From assembly GCA_964396845.1 (NCBI GenBank), contig CAYNGH010000008.1, positions 1-46,046 of the forward strand: DNA of 46,046 nucleotides. Reading direction: 5' to 3'. The stretch is from CAYNGH01 sp964396845. Lineage in GTDB: Bacteria; Vulcanimicrobiota; JAJTBE01; CAYNGH01. This document shows, in pieces, positions 25,913 through 34,324 of the stretch. Each line of letters begins with the position of its first letter. Positions within the stretch are counted from its first letter, which is position 1. The notes under the pieces are model-generated. The model had not been told where the DNA came from. It saw only the letters and a list, made by a program, of their open reading frames with translations, and ran no database searches. The position numbers were made by a program, and so were the translations under genes.

Positions 25913-26767
25913 ATGACAAATTCTGATCCGAAAAAATACATGATAATCGCACCCGGGGGCAACCTTGAGCATGTGAACGTTGCCGTGAACCAGGGCGCTC
26001 ATGGGGTTTATGTAGGCCCGCAAATGATGTCGGGCCGTTCCAGGTTTGCCGAGATGAATATGGACGATGTGAGGGAAGCCCGCAGAATAACAAGAGCTGC
26101 GGGAGTCAGTCTTTATGTTGCGGTGAACCGTTCCATTCCAATAGGTGGAAGGGATTCCTGGAAAAAAGCCCTGGAAGAGATTGCCGTTATCGGCCCCGAT
26201 GCCTTGATAATCGGGTCTTTCTGTGTTCTTGAGCTGGTGCGGGAGATGGGCCTTGATATTCCTCTTCATGCCAGTTCATTTATGGGAATATATAACCCCC
26301 ACGGGGCTGAAGTTGTGAAAAATCTAGGCTTCAGGAGAATTGTCCTCAACACCGGATTATCCGACAGAGAAATAAAAATAATGACCTGCCTTGTGCCTGA
26401 TATGGAATTTGAGCTTATCATCTGTGGGGGCATCTGCCCCAACGACAGCCACCGTTGCAGTCTTCCCCATGGCCTGCGACAGGATAATCCCCGCAATAAC
26501 CAGAGCACCAGAGAAGCAGCCTTCTGCCAGCAGAGAATGATCCTCACCGATGAGAATCAACAAGAAATCAACCGGGGACGGCTCATGTGCCTGCCCATGG
26601 CAGATCGTTCAAAAGACATAAACAAGTATCTCCAGATGGGTATTCGCCATTTCAAGATTGCCGGGCGGGAGAGATCCGCATCCTTTGTCCGGGATGCAGT
26701 CCATCAGCTACAGGATGCCCTGGAGAAAGGGCAACATGCCATGGAGGACTCCAGCAATGAAATGTGA
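25913..26767 (+). CDS. U32-family protein, second of the cluster
   Basis: 284 residues from ATG 25913; a TTG at 25862 also opens the frame and neither has a good ribosome site, so the start is uncertain. The beginning, MIIAPGGNLEHVNVAVNQGA, is the standard U32 opening, followed by VSLYVAVN, IPLHASSF and FRRIVLNTGLSDREI. Cysteines 171, 175, 182, 205 and 226 (CGGIC, HRC, FC, MC) supply more than enough ligands for a 4Fe-4S cluster. The end, IRHFKIAGRERSASFV, is the family signature. It overlaps the next gene by 11 bases (ATGAAATGTGA), strong evidence of translational coupling. It probably works as a heterodimer with that gene, as UbiU does with UbiV. Confidence 0.85.
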   Translation: MTNSDPKKYMIIAPGGNLEHVNVAVNQGAHGVYVGPQMMSGRSRFAEMNMDDVREARRITRAAGVSLYVAVNRSIPIGGRDSWKKALEEIAVIGPDALIIGSFCVLELVREMGLDIPLHASSFMGIYNPHGAEVVKNLGFRRIVLNTGLSDREIKIMTCLVPDMEFELIICGGICPNDSHRCSLPHGLRQDNPRNNQSTREAAFCQQRMILTDENQQEINRGRLMCLPMADRSKDINKYLQMGIRHFKIAGRERSASFVRDAVHQLQDALEKGQHAMEDSSNEM

Positions 26768-27596
26768 CAGGCTGATAATATCCGGCCCCCGGCTGGAAGA
26801 AGCCCTGGTGGACTTTGCCTGGAACCATCCCATGGTTGACGGTCTGGTCATAGGTGAACCTTTATGTCCATACCGTTCCAGACTTAACGAGTTTCAGATT
26901 ATCCCCCATTTCCAGCTGGCCCGGCGACGGGGGCTTTATCTGTCCTACCAGACCCCGGTATATACCACCGGGGAAAATTTCCACAATATCGTGGCCCTGG
27001 CGGATCATCTGGCCCACCAAGACCTCCTGGACGATGTGAGGGTTCAGGATATCGGGGTTCTCCACTGGCTCCGGAATAAACTCCCTGACAATGTCACCCT
27101 GACATGGAGCATATATGGCTACCAGCGGGAATTCCCCGAAATGGACATCCCCATAAACCAGGCCCAGATTGATTTCCTCACCAGGACAGGGGTTGATTTC
27201 TTTGACATCACTACTGCCGTTGCATATTCCATATATAAAAACAGATACCCGTTAAAATTCAACAAACAGCTTCATCACTACAGGTTCGACCCCATATCGT
27301 TCAGCCGGGAATGCCTCAACAGCCGTCTTTCTGGGAACAAATACCCCCCGGATTCCCCAAAAAAAGAAATAAAAGACTTGCCCTGTGAAAGCCCCCTTTA
27401 CCTGCAGGATGAGGATAGCCGGGGCCTCCGATATATCATAGAAGGACACCGTATAATGGAAGAACCAGACCCAGGGGAATATCTTGCCCTGATGAAATCA
27501 GACCAGGAATACTCCAGCTTATTGATTGAAGGCAGAAACCTGAAAATGATCAATGAGAGCCTCCGTCAGCTCAGGGATTTTAAAGATCCCGCCTGA
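26757..27596 (+). CDS. U32-like protein, third of the cluster, without the cluster cysteines
   Basis: 279 residues from ATG 26757, eight bases after GGAGGA and overlapping the stop of the previous U32 gene. The barrel pattern is like that of U32 proteins (DRLIISGPRLEEALVDFAW, LYLSYQTPVYTTGENF, DVRVQDIGVLHWL, VTLTWSIYGYQREFPE), but the N-terminal and C-terminal signatures are diverged. Only scattered cysteines remain, not the paired set needed for a 4Fe-4S cluster. I therefore read it as the non-cluster or alternative partner of the 25913 protein. Function unknown; assignment to the fold is inferred from motif order and from the coupled neighbour. Confidence 0.75.
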   Translation: MKCDRLIISGPRLEEALVDFAWNHPMVDGLVIGEPLCPYRSRLNEFQIIPHFQLARRRGLYLSYQTPVYTTGENFHNIVALADHLAHQDLLDDVRVQDIGVLHWLRNKLPDNVTLTWSIYGYQREFPEMDIPINQAQIDFLTRTGVDFFDITTAVAYSIYKNRYPLKFNKQLHHYRFDPISFSRECLNSRLSGNKYPPDSPKKEIKDLPCESPLYLQDEDSRGLRYIIEGHRIMEEPDPGEYLALMKSDQEYSSLLIEGRNLKMINESLRQLRDFKDPA

Positions 27597-27626
27597 TAAT
27601 TCATCAATCAGAAAACTCACCCAGGC

Positions 27627-29300
27627 TTATTTTAACATAAGTTCTCCCTGGGGGCAGGGGGAAGGTTTTTTTCTCACCCTGGGCTTTGCATCATCAGGGC
27701 CGGGAACCATCTGAGGGCCTGTCACTCCCGGGAGCACTTCCTTTTTTTTCCTTGCCTTGTATTGTTTCAACCCCTTGAATATGGACCAGCACATCAGAAG
27801 AACCACCATGGCAAAGGGGAGTCCTGTGGTTGTGGCCGCGGTTTGAAGGGCCGTGAGTCCCCCCCCCACCAGAAGCACCGCCGCGACAACGCCTTCCAGT
27901 ATGGCCCAGAATAACCGCTGAGGTATGGGGGGATTCGGGTTTCCCCCGGCGGTGATAATATCGATAACCATGGATCCGGAATCCGACGAAGTGACAAAAA
28001 ATGTTATAATCACCACCACCGCAAGGATGGAGCTGATTCCCGCCAGGGGGAAATTCTCCAGGAATACAAACAGGGAAACTGCCACATTATCCATTACTGC
28101 CGAGGCCAGACCGCCACCGCCGAAATGTTCGATATAAAGAGCAGAATTGCCAAAGACCGTCATCCACAGAAAGGTTACCGCGGTGGGAACCACTAACACT
28201 CCCGTCAGGAATTCCCGGATAGTACGGCCATAGGATATGCGGGCAATGAACATCCCCACAAAGGGGGACCAGGCAATCCACCAGCCCCAGTAAAAAATCG
28301 TCTGGCCGTCCTGCCAGCTGGTACCGGAATATGTTTCATTCCAGGTGGAGAGAATGGGCAGATTTTGAAGATAGTAGCCCACATTCTGGATAAAACCGCT
28401 CAATATGAACAAAGTCGGCCCGGCAAAAAGCACAAACAGCATCAGGGTTGCCGCAGCATATACATTGATCTCGCTGAGAAGCCGGATCCCCTTGTCCAGC
28501 CCCTTGACCACTGACCATGTTGCGATAGCAGTGATCCCGGCAATAAGAATTATCTGTATAATTGAGTTTTCCGGCAATCCAAACAGATGAGAGAGGCCCG
28601 CTTTCACCTGTCTTGCTCCCAGTCCCAGGGATGTGGCAACCCCGAAGAGGGTTGCAATGGTTGCCAGTATATCGATGATATTTCCCAGAGGGCCGTATAT
28701 CTTGTCCCCTAACAGGGGATAAAAAACATTCCGGATGGACAGGGGCAATCCTTCGGAAAAGCCAAAAAATGCCAGAGCAAGGCCCACCAGGGCATATACT
28801 CCCCAGGGATGAAGCCCCCAGTGAAGGAATGTCACCGCCATGGCATGCTGGGCTGCCTCGGGAGTCCCCGGTGTTGTCAGGGGATGCTGTGTGTAGTGGA
28901 TTATCGGTTCTGCCACGCCGAAAAACAAGATGCCGAGACCCATTCCTGCGCTGAAAAGCATGGCAAACCAGCTGGCGGTGGAAAACTCCGGCCTGGCTCC
29001 ATCACCGCCGATGCGAAATTTTCCGTAACTGCTGAAAATCAGAACAACACAGACAATTAGCACAACATTCATGACCAGGACAAAAAACCACCCGGCATAG
29101 TTGGCGATGGCTCCCTGGAGCTTCATGAAGGCTTCCTCTGCTGTCTTTCCCATCAGCAGGGTTATAAGTACCCCCAGGATTATCACCCCGGCGCTGACAA
29201 AGAAAACCCACGGATGAATGTCATACTTGAACAGGCTTTTCTCTGTACTCTTCCAGGTACTTGTTGTTCTGCACTCGGTTTCTCTCAAGTCTTCATGCAT
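27627..29300 (-). CDS. BCCT-family betaine/carnitine/choline transporter
   Basis: 557 residues with twelve predicted membrane segments, the standard BCCT size. The family motif GMGLGILFFGVAEP lies at about residues 120-133, and the tryptophan box with its following loop (FYWGWWIAWSPFVGMFIARIS, then YGRTIREF) is intact. FFVTSSDSGSMVID follows in TM10. These are secondary, usually Na+- or H+-coupled, uptake systems for glycine betaine and related compatible solutes. The motif has GMGLG where Na+-betaine carriers usually have GMGIG, so the coupling ion cannot be told. Basic tail from about residue 520. The start ATG follows a GGGGG...AAGGGA region. Convergent with the U32 unit. Confidence 0.95.
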   Translation of the reverse strand: MHEDLRETECRTTSTWKSTEKSLFKYDIHPWVFFVSAGVIILGVLITLLMGKTAEEAFMKLQGAIANYAGWFFVLVMNVVLIVCVVLIFSSYGKFRIGGDGARPEFSTASWFAMLFSAGMGLGILFFGVAEPIIHYTQHPLTTPGTPEAAQHAMAVTFLHWGLHPWGVYALVGLALAFFGFSEGLPLSIRNVFYPLLGDKIYGPLGNIIDILATIATLFGVATSLGLGARQVKAGLSHLFGLPENSIIQIILIAGITAIATWSVVKGLDKGIRLLSEINVYAAATLMLFVLFAGPTLFILSGFIQNVGYYLQNLPILSTWNETYSGTSWQDGQTIFYWGWWIAWSPFVGMFIARISYGRTIREFLTGVLVVPTAVTFLWMTVFGNSALYIEHFGGGGLASAVMDNVAVSLFVFLENFPLAGISSILAVVVIITFFVTSSDSGSMVIDIITAGGNPNPPIPQRLFWAILEGVVAAVLLVGGGLTALQTAATTTGLPFAMVVLLMCWSIFKGLKQYKARKKKEVLPGVTGPQMVPGPDDAKPRVRKKPSPCPQGELMLK

Positions 29301-29494
29301 TCCCTTGGCCCCCTTTTAAAACCGCAATTCAAGGATTTACTTGTAATTTAATGTTTATTTAACACTATATGAACGATTTTGTCAACCTTTGAGGCTGTAA
29401 CACTGTGTTCATGGGAAACAGACTGAATTTAAAATACATTTTTATATGTTAACAACATGGTTTTTGCCTTGTTTTTCTGTATAAACTTGCCATA
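29301..29494 (-). promoter_or_regulatory. upstream region of the BCCT gene
   Basis: AT-rich stretch of 194 bp between the BCCT start and the terminator of the rubrerythrin-like gene. It holds TGTTAACAACATG (29447-29459) and TTTAACA (29358), the same GTTAAC type seen elsewhere in this window. I do not see a consensus promoter. Confidence 0.3.
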
Positions 29495-29521
29495 AAAAAA
29501 AGAGGCTTATGCCTCTTTTTT
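29495..29521 (-). terminator. rho-independent terminator after the rubrerythrin-like gene
   Basis: Stem AAAAAAGAGGC / GCCTCTTTTTT with a four-base loop; poly-A and poly-T flanks make it functional for the minus-strand gene at 29548. Confidence 0.9.
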
Positions 29522-29547
29522 GGTTATAATCTAAATCTACAAGTCTG

Positions 29548-30072
29548 TTACCACCATTCTTTATAGACGCCGGGTACCATTTCCACCGATGCCTCGTTGG
29601 CCATGGGTCTTTCTCCCGAGTAAAGCTTAAGCTGAAGTTCCAGCATCCTTCTGTGGGTCAGCTCTTCTTCCGCAAGGTAATAGAAAATCTCCCGGATTGA
29701 AGTTTCTTCGGTGTTGGTTGCCATTTCGGTATAAAACTGGCTGGCCTCGGTTTCTTTTTCTATGCCTGTCTTGAGCAGGTCTTTCATTCCGATATTTGCA
29801 TATTTTGCAGCGGATTCTTCGCTGGGATATTTGATAGTCTGGTCAAAATCTTTTGTCTTGCCGGCGATTTTACTGTAGAGGTCTTCCAGGTTGTCCCGGT
29901 GGCTTTGTTCCTCCTGAGCCAGAAAGATCAACTTGTTTTTCATGTGGTTTTCCCTGGCATATTTTGCCATGGTTTCGTACATAAACTTTGCCTTGATTTC
30001 CCTCTCGATGGCAATCTCCAGAGATTCAAGATACGTGGCACTGCCCTGGGCCGGCAGGATGTTCTGTTGCAT
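29548..30072 (-). CDS. rubrerythrin/ferritin-like diiron protein without rubredoxin domain
   Basis: 174 residues from ATG 30072, with GAGGAGGAG upstream; the longer frame to 30135 has none. Two helix pairs carry the diiron ligands: EREIKAKFMYE and AQEEQSHRDN in the first, EKETEASQFYTE and AEEELTHRRML in the second (two ExxH motifs). That is the erythrin domain of rubrerythrins, which reduce hydrogen peroxide or store iron in anaerobes. The usual C-terminal rubredoxin CxxC pairs are absent; instead the protein ends in GVYKEWW, so an external electron donor is needed if it is a peroxidase. Single gene with its own terminator. Confidence 0.9.
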   Translation of the reverse strand: MQQNILPAQGSATYLESLEIAIEREIKAKFMYETMAKYARENHMKNKLIFLAQEEQSHRDNLEDLYSKIAGKTKDFDQTIKYPSEESAAKYANIGMKDLLKTGIEKETEASQFYTEMATNTEETSIREIFYYLAEEELTHRRMLELQLKLYSGERPMANEASVEMVPGVYKEWW

Positions 30073-30282
30073 TGATTCTCCTCCTCGGGTAAACTTTATA
30101 GCTTTTCGAAACTGATCACCTGCGGTGAAGTCCATATTCCATCCGGTGAAGGATGTCCAAGATCCTCACCATGAATAAAATTCTCATTCCCTCCCCAAGA
30201 TCCTCCCATCAAATAAAAAGGAGAGAGCAATTTTACCTTCACCGGGAGGGTACCGGCGGACATACCCGAAAAGTTATGGAAT

Positions 30283-31017
30283 ATGATACCTGTAGGTTCT
30301 TCAGAAAAACCCCGGCGGTTTCCATGGATGACCCTGACCCTGATTCTTGTCAACTGGGGGGTATTCGCTTATATTTTTTATTTTTCCGGCGCGCCGGTTC
30401 ATCTCACCTTGCGTTATGGATTCATCCCCCGGGAAGTTTTCAGCCACAGTTTCAACCTCCCGGCCCACTGGCAGTCATACCTGACCATCATCACTGCGAA
30501 CTTCCTCCACGGAGGCCTTTTTCATATTGCAGGAAACACAATATTTCTGTGGGTTTTTGGAAGCATCACCGAGGATCGAATGGGGCCGGGGAAGTATCTG
30601 GGTTTTTACCTTATCACGGGGATTATCTCCATGCTGGTTCAAGGCTATGCCTTCCGGGATTCCACCCTGGCAGTGGTGGGAGCCAGCGGTGCTGTGGCAG
30701 GGGTTATGGGGGCATATTATATCCTGTTTCCCAAAGCCAGAATAAGCACATCGTTTATCCTGTTTATCAGGGAAATCCCCGCCATATACTATCTTTTCCT
30801 GTGGTTCCTGTTAAACCTTGTGCGGGGTTTCTTCCATCTGGAGGGTATGATGACTGATCCGGTGGCGTGGTGGGCGCATATCGGCGGATTTCTGGCAGGA
30901 GCTGTTCTGGTGAACCTGTTTGCCACGGGGGGAAATGAAAAACCGGCAGGAGGCAAGCCGAAGGGCTTGAAAAAATCAACAGGGAAAACAAAAAAAGCCG
31001 TCAGGCAGGGGAGTTGA
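30283..31017 (+). CDS. rhomboid intramembrane serine protease
   Basis: 244 residues with six membrane segments. Catalytic residues are all present: the Ser of GASGAVAGVMG and the His of AHIGGFLAG in the last helix, plus the HxxxN motif HIAGN that stabilises the oxyanion. A basic Lys/Gly tail of about 35 residues follows the last helix. Such proteases cleave transmembrane substrates near the membrane surface. The start codon has no strong ribosome site. The stop is six bases from the GH57 start, so it opens a rhomboid-GH57-tatC operon. Its substrate is unknown; the twin-arginine subunit TatA is a known rhomboid substrate in Providencia, which makes the linkage to tatC interesting. Confidence 0.93.
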   Translation: MIPVGSSEKPRRFPWMTLTLILVNWGVFAYIFYFSGAPVHLTLRYGFIPREVFSHSFNLPAHWQSYLTIITANFLHGGLFHIAGNTIFLWVFGSITEDRMGPGKYLGFYLITGIISMLVQGYAFRDSTLAVVGASGAVAGVMGAYYILFPKARISTSFILFIREIPAIYYLFLWFLLNLVRGFFHLEGMMTDPVAWWAHIGGFLAGAVLVNLFATGGNEKPAGGKPKGLKKSTGKTKKAVRQGS

Positions 31018-31023
31018 GTTGGC

Positions 31024-32727
31024 TTGGATATCGAAGAAAAGACAGGGCCGCCCCTTTATATAAATTTTGTATGGAACATGCACCAGCCCATGTATCGGGA
31101 TCCATACACCGACACATATCAACTGCCATGGGTTCGGCTTCATGGGGTGAAGTCCTATTATCCCATGGTGGCAATGCTTCAGGATTACTCCAGGATCCGG
31201 GGAGTATTCAACCTGTCCCCTTCCCTTATCCAGCAGATTCTGGATTATGCCCGTGGGGCCAGGGATTATTATTTCATCATATCAAAAAAATCTCCCCGCT
31301 CCCTGACAGTAAAAGAAAAAGAATTCATTCTGGAGAAGTTCTTCACCATCCCCCGCTTCGCCAGGGAAAGCGCCCTGCCTGCCTTCTTGCGGTTGCAACA
31401 TTTAAAAGAACAGTCAGGCCAGGGAATCGATGCCTTCAGCCGGCAGGATTGGCGGGATCTGCAACTGCTTCACAATCTGGCATGGATCAATCCGGGTCTT
31501 TCCGGCAAAGATGAGAATCTCGGGGAACTGCTCAAAATGGAAGGCTCCTTTTCTGAAAAAGATAAGAAGTATGTGCTGGATTATCATATAAAAATTTTGG
31601 AATCGATCCTGCCTCAATACAGAAAAGCCCGGGAGCAAGGATCCATCGAACTGATCCTGTCCCCCTATTACCATCCCATCCTTCCCCTGATCATTGATAC
31701 CCATTCAGCCCTGGGAAGCTCCCCAAAAATCAAACTGCCGGAAAACCGATATACCTTTCCCGAGGATGCTGCATATCACGTGGAAAAGACCGTCAGTTTC
31801 ATGAAAAGCCAGCTGGGGTCAGGGGTGTCGGGGATGTGGCCTTCGGAGCTGGCGGTGAGCCGGGAGATTATACCTCTGCTGGCCCGCCGGGGGTTTTCCT
31901 GGCTGATAACCGATGAATTTATACTTGCCCGAACTCTGCGGTTGAGCCTGCGGGGGCCGGCTCCCCGAAAAAAAACTGAACCTGACGGGCTATATTTTGA
32001 AACAGGCCGAGTATCGGAAAACCTCCTGCATCCTGCAGCCCTGTATCAGCCTTACCGGGTTCGCCGGGGGGAAGAGGACCTGGTGGTGTTCTTCCGGGAT
32101 CGCTTCTTGTCGGATCTGGTAGGTTTTCATTACAAGACCCTCGACAGCGGAAAGGCCGCCGAGGATATGCTGGGGCGGTTGCTGAAGATTTATGCTTCCC
32201 TTCGGGACAGAAAAAGCCCCCATGTGGTAACCATTGCTCTGGACGGGGAAAACTGCTGGGAACATTATACCGGGGATTCATGGGAATTCCTCAATGCCCT
32301 TTACCATGGAATCCAACAGGAAAAAAACCTTTCCATGATTCTTCCCCACCAGTTTCTCCGCCGTTACCCGGTAAAACAGACCCTTCCGGATCTGGCCACT
32401 GGTTCATGGAATCTGGGAAATCTGGAAAACTGGATAGGATCTCCGGGAAAAAACCAGATATGGGACATCCTCTATCAGGTGAGAAGGGATCTGGTGGAGG
32501 CTACCTCCAGAGAAGCCGACAAGAAGAAGCTGTATGATGCCTGGGAGGAGTTTTTTACAGCCCAGGGGAGTGATTTCACCAAATGGATAGACACATCCAC
32601 CCCGGACATGTCAGCCCCTTTCGAAGAACTGTTCCTCCGGCATATAAAGAACATATATGTGAACCTGGGAATCCCTCCCGGAAAATTCCGAATCCGGGGA
32701 GAGTCAGATCAGGAGGCTGACAGTTGA
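31024..32727 (+). CDS. glycoside hydrolase family 57 protein (amylopullulanase / alpha-amylase type)
   Basis: 567 residues, no signal peptide, so cytosolic. GH57 hallmarks in order: NFVWNMHQPMYRD at the N-terminus, LHNLAWINP, ILSPYYHPILPLI, the nucleophile region GMWPSELAVS (Glu), and the acid/base region VTIALDGENCWEHY (Asp). These enzymes cleave or rearrange alpha-1,4-glucans with retention. The start is TTG 31024, ten bases after GGGGAG; no ATG is available nearby. Its last bases overlap the first of tatC. No glycogen genes are nearby, so endogenous glycogen or imported malto-oligosaccharides are both possible substrates. Confidence 0.93.
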   Translation: MDIEEKTGPPLYINFVWNMHQPMYRDPYTDTYQLPWVRLHGVKSYYPMVAMLQDYSRIRGVFNLSPSLIQQILDYARGARDYYFIISKKSPRSLTVKEKEFILEKFFTIPRFARESALPAFLRLQHLKEQSGQGIDAFSRQDWRDLQLLHNLAWINPGLSGKDENLGELLKMEGSFSEKDKKYVLDYHIKILESILPQYRKAREQGSIELILSPYYHPILPLIIDTHSALGSSPKIKLPENRYTFPEDAAYHVEKTVSFMKSQLGSGVSGMWPSELAVSREIIPLLARRGFSWLITDEFILARTLRLSLRGPAPRKKTEPDGLYFETGRVSENLLHPAALYQPYRVRRGEEDLVVFFRDRFLSDLVGFHYKTLDSGKAAEDMLGRLLKIYASLRDRKSPHVVTIALDGENCWEHYTGDSWEFLNALYHGIQQEKNLSMILPHQFLRRYPVKQTLPDLATGSWNLGNLENWIGSPGKNQIWDILYQVRRDLVEATSREADKKKLYDAWEEFFTAQGSDFTKWIDTSTPDMSAPFEELFLRHIKNIYVNLGIPPGKFRIRGESDQEADS

Positions 32728-33476
32728 CAGATCCCAATCCCCCCCAGGGCCGGGATGAATCCCAGAAATCTCCCGGCGGTTTTATGACCCTGACAGATCA
32801 CCTTTCGGAGCTTCGCTACCGGATACTGGTTTCATTTTTTTTCTGGGTTCTGGCCAGTGTTGCCGGCTGGTTCGCCACTCCCCGGGTTCTGTCATACATC
32901 GGCTCAGTGCCTTCCCTGAAGGATGTCCAGCTCATCCTCATCCGCCCCCCGGAAGCGTTTTTTGTGCGGATGAAAACTGCTATGACCCTGGGCTTTCTCA
33001 TTGCCCTGCCGGTGCTGATATATCATGTAACCGCCTTTGTGGTGCCGGGATTAAGATCCGATGAAAAAAAATGGCTCCTTCGCCTCCTGCCGGGATCGGT
33101 CCTGCTGTTTTACACCGGCGCCGCCTTTTCTGTAATGGTGATGCTCCCCATTGTCCTGCATTTCTTTCTGGTACAGATGACCCGGGGGATAGCCACTCCC
33201 CAGATATCCCTGGAAGAATATGTCAACTTCCTGTCGGCCATGATACTGTTGGGAGGACTGATCTTCCAGACCCCGATGGTGCTGTTCTTTCTCACCACCA
33301 TCGGAATCCTCTCATCGGATATTCTGGCTTCGGGCCGTCGCTATGCCATCATCATCATATTCATCATCGCAGCCCTGGCCAGTCCGCCGGATCCCTTCTC
33401 TCAGGTGGTGGTAGCTGTCCCCATGCTTATCTTGTACGAGGCAACCATCTGGCTCTCCAGGCTTGCAAAAAAATAA
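32724..33476 (+). CDS. tatC: Sec-independent protein translocase TatC
   Basis: 250 residues with six membrane segments, forming the receptor of the twin-arginine pathway that exports folded proteins. The signature MTLTDHLSELRYRIL contains the conserved Glu that contacts the twin-arginine signal; FVVPGLRSDEKKWL in the second loop and LLGGLIFQTPMVLFFLTTIG follow. TTG 32724 lies seven bases after AGGAGG and overlaps the GH57 stop codon (TTGA), so translation is coupled. No tatA or tatB is beside it. The C-terminus ends shortly after the sixth helix. Confidence 0.96.
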   Translation: MTDPNPPQGRDESQKSPGGFMTLTDHLSELRYRILVSFFFWVLASVAGWFATPRVLSYIGSVPSLKDVQLILIRPPEAFFVRMKTAMTLGFLIALPVLIYHVTAFVVPGLRSDEKKWLLRLLPGSVLLFYTGAAFSVMVMLPIVLHFFLVQMTRGIATPQISLEEYVNFLSAMILLGGLIFQTPMVLFFLTTIGILSSDILASGRRYAIIIIFIIAALASPPDPFSQVVVAVPMLILYEATIWLSRLAKK

Positions 33477-33528
33477 AACAGAATCCGTCATGTTTTTTTC
33501 TGTCGGTAGTGATTTTTTTTCTGATCTG

Positions 33529-33537
33529 TGGTATAAT
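33529..33537 (+). promoter_or_regulatory. extended -10 promoter for the small gene at 33585
   Basis: TGGTATAAT, that is, a TGn extension and an exact TATAAT. There is no good -35, as is usual for extended -10 promoters. Predicted start near 33544, about 41 bases before the ATG. Confidence 0.55.
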
Positions 33538-33584
33538 ATTTCCGCCGGCAGAGCCGGTAAAAAACATATCGAAGGTGAATGAGT

Positions 33585-33821
33585 ATGAATACTGGAAGTA
33601 TCGGCAACAGCAAAATGCCCGACCATCAGCCCCCGAGAACCCCTCCTTCTTTTAACGGCCCCGACGGAGAGTATTTTGACACCGTTGACACATACACTCC
33701 CTCCAAGCCAGTGCCCGGCTTCTACGAAGGAAACAACAGCGGGCGCAGTGTTGACCCCGGAGTCAGCTGGGGCGGTGGTGGCGGATACGACAGTGGCGGC
33801 AGTGCCATGTTCCTGGGATAA
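33585..33821 (+). CDS. small Gly/Pro-rich, probably disordered protein
   Basis: 78 residues (80 if the ATG at 33579 is used; GAAGGTGA is better spaced for 33585). No signal peptide, no hydrophobic segment. The N-terminal part is Pro/Ser-rich with a short motif FDTVDTYTPSKP; the C-terminal 30 residues are Gly/Ser-rich (VSWGGGGGYDSGGSAM). It has an extended -10 promoter and a hairpin terminator of its own, which supports a real, independently transcribed gene. The D-V-D-x-[YS] element also occurs in the protein at 22192 (DDKVDISSS), possibly a lineage-specific sorting or binding tag, but two examples prove little. Confidence 0.62.
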   Translation: MNTGSIGNSKMPDHQPPRTPPSFNGPDGEYFDTVDTYTPSKPVPGFYEGNNSGRSVDPGVSWGGGGGYDSGGSAMFLG

Positions 33822-33864
33822 ACCTGCCAAATTCAAAGCATAAAACTGAATATTGATTATTTCG

Positions 33865-33910
33865 GCTCCCCTTTATTTGGATATGTCCTTGAGGGGAGCT
33901 GTTGTTTTTG
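33865..33910 (+). terminator. rho-independent terminator between the small gene and exbD
   Basis: Stem GCTCCCC / GGGGAGC with a 21-base loop followed by TGTTGTTTTTG; convergent genes on both sides. Confidence 0.6.
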
Positions 33911-34324
33911 TCAACGATCCGTGCTCTGGCTCCTTACCGCAAGGCTCACCGAGTCCACTCCTCCCCGGCGGACCGCGTTCATGACCATCATAAGCCGGCC
34001 ATACGCCACCCCGCCGTCAGCCCGGATGACCACCTGGTTCTGTCCTCCTGACATTGCCATATGGCGAACTTTATCCTCAATATCCCCCATTCCCACACTC
34101 CTGCCATCCAGTTGAAGGTCCTGTGATGTCACTGTTATTTCTATCTTGTTGCCCGCAGGCTTCTGAATATGCCTGGCTTCCGGCAGGGCCAGAGATTTGC
34201 TTTCGTGGACAAAGGTTCTGGCGGAGATCATAAAAATCAGGAGAAGCACCAGCAACACATCAATAAGGTTGGTGATGCTCACCTGATCCATGGTATCCTG
34301 TCTGTTTTCACCGGTTCTTATCAT
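33911..34324 (-). CDS. exbD: ExbD/TolR-family protein (second copy)
   Basis: 137 residues. It starts at ATG 34324 with AAGGAG nine bases upstream inside the previous gene; the more upstream ATG at 34333 touches the ribosome site. A single membrane helix (SITNLIDVLLVLLLIFMI) carries the conserved Asp needed for proton flow, followed by the periplasmic domain (KIEITVTSQDLQLDGRSV, VVIRADGGVAYGRLMMVMNAVR). ExbD or TolR joins ExbB/TolQ to convert proton motive force into work on TonB or TolA. It overlaps the first exbD copy by 17 bases. Two non-identical ExbD copies suggest a heteromeric motor; neither TonB nor Pal is adjacent. Confidence 0.9.
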   Translation of the reverse strand: MIRTGENRQDTMDQVSITNLIDVLLVLLLIFMISARTFVHESKSLALPEARHIQKPAGNKIEITVTSQDLQLDGRSVGMGDIEDKVRHMAMSGGQNQVVIRADGGVAYGRLMMVMNAVRRGGVDSVSLAVRSQSTDR

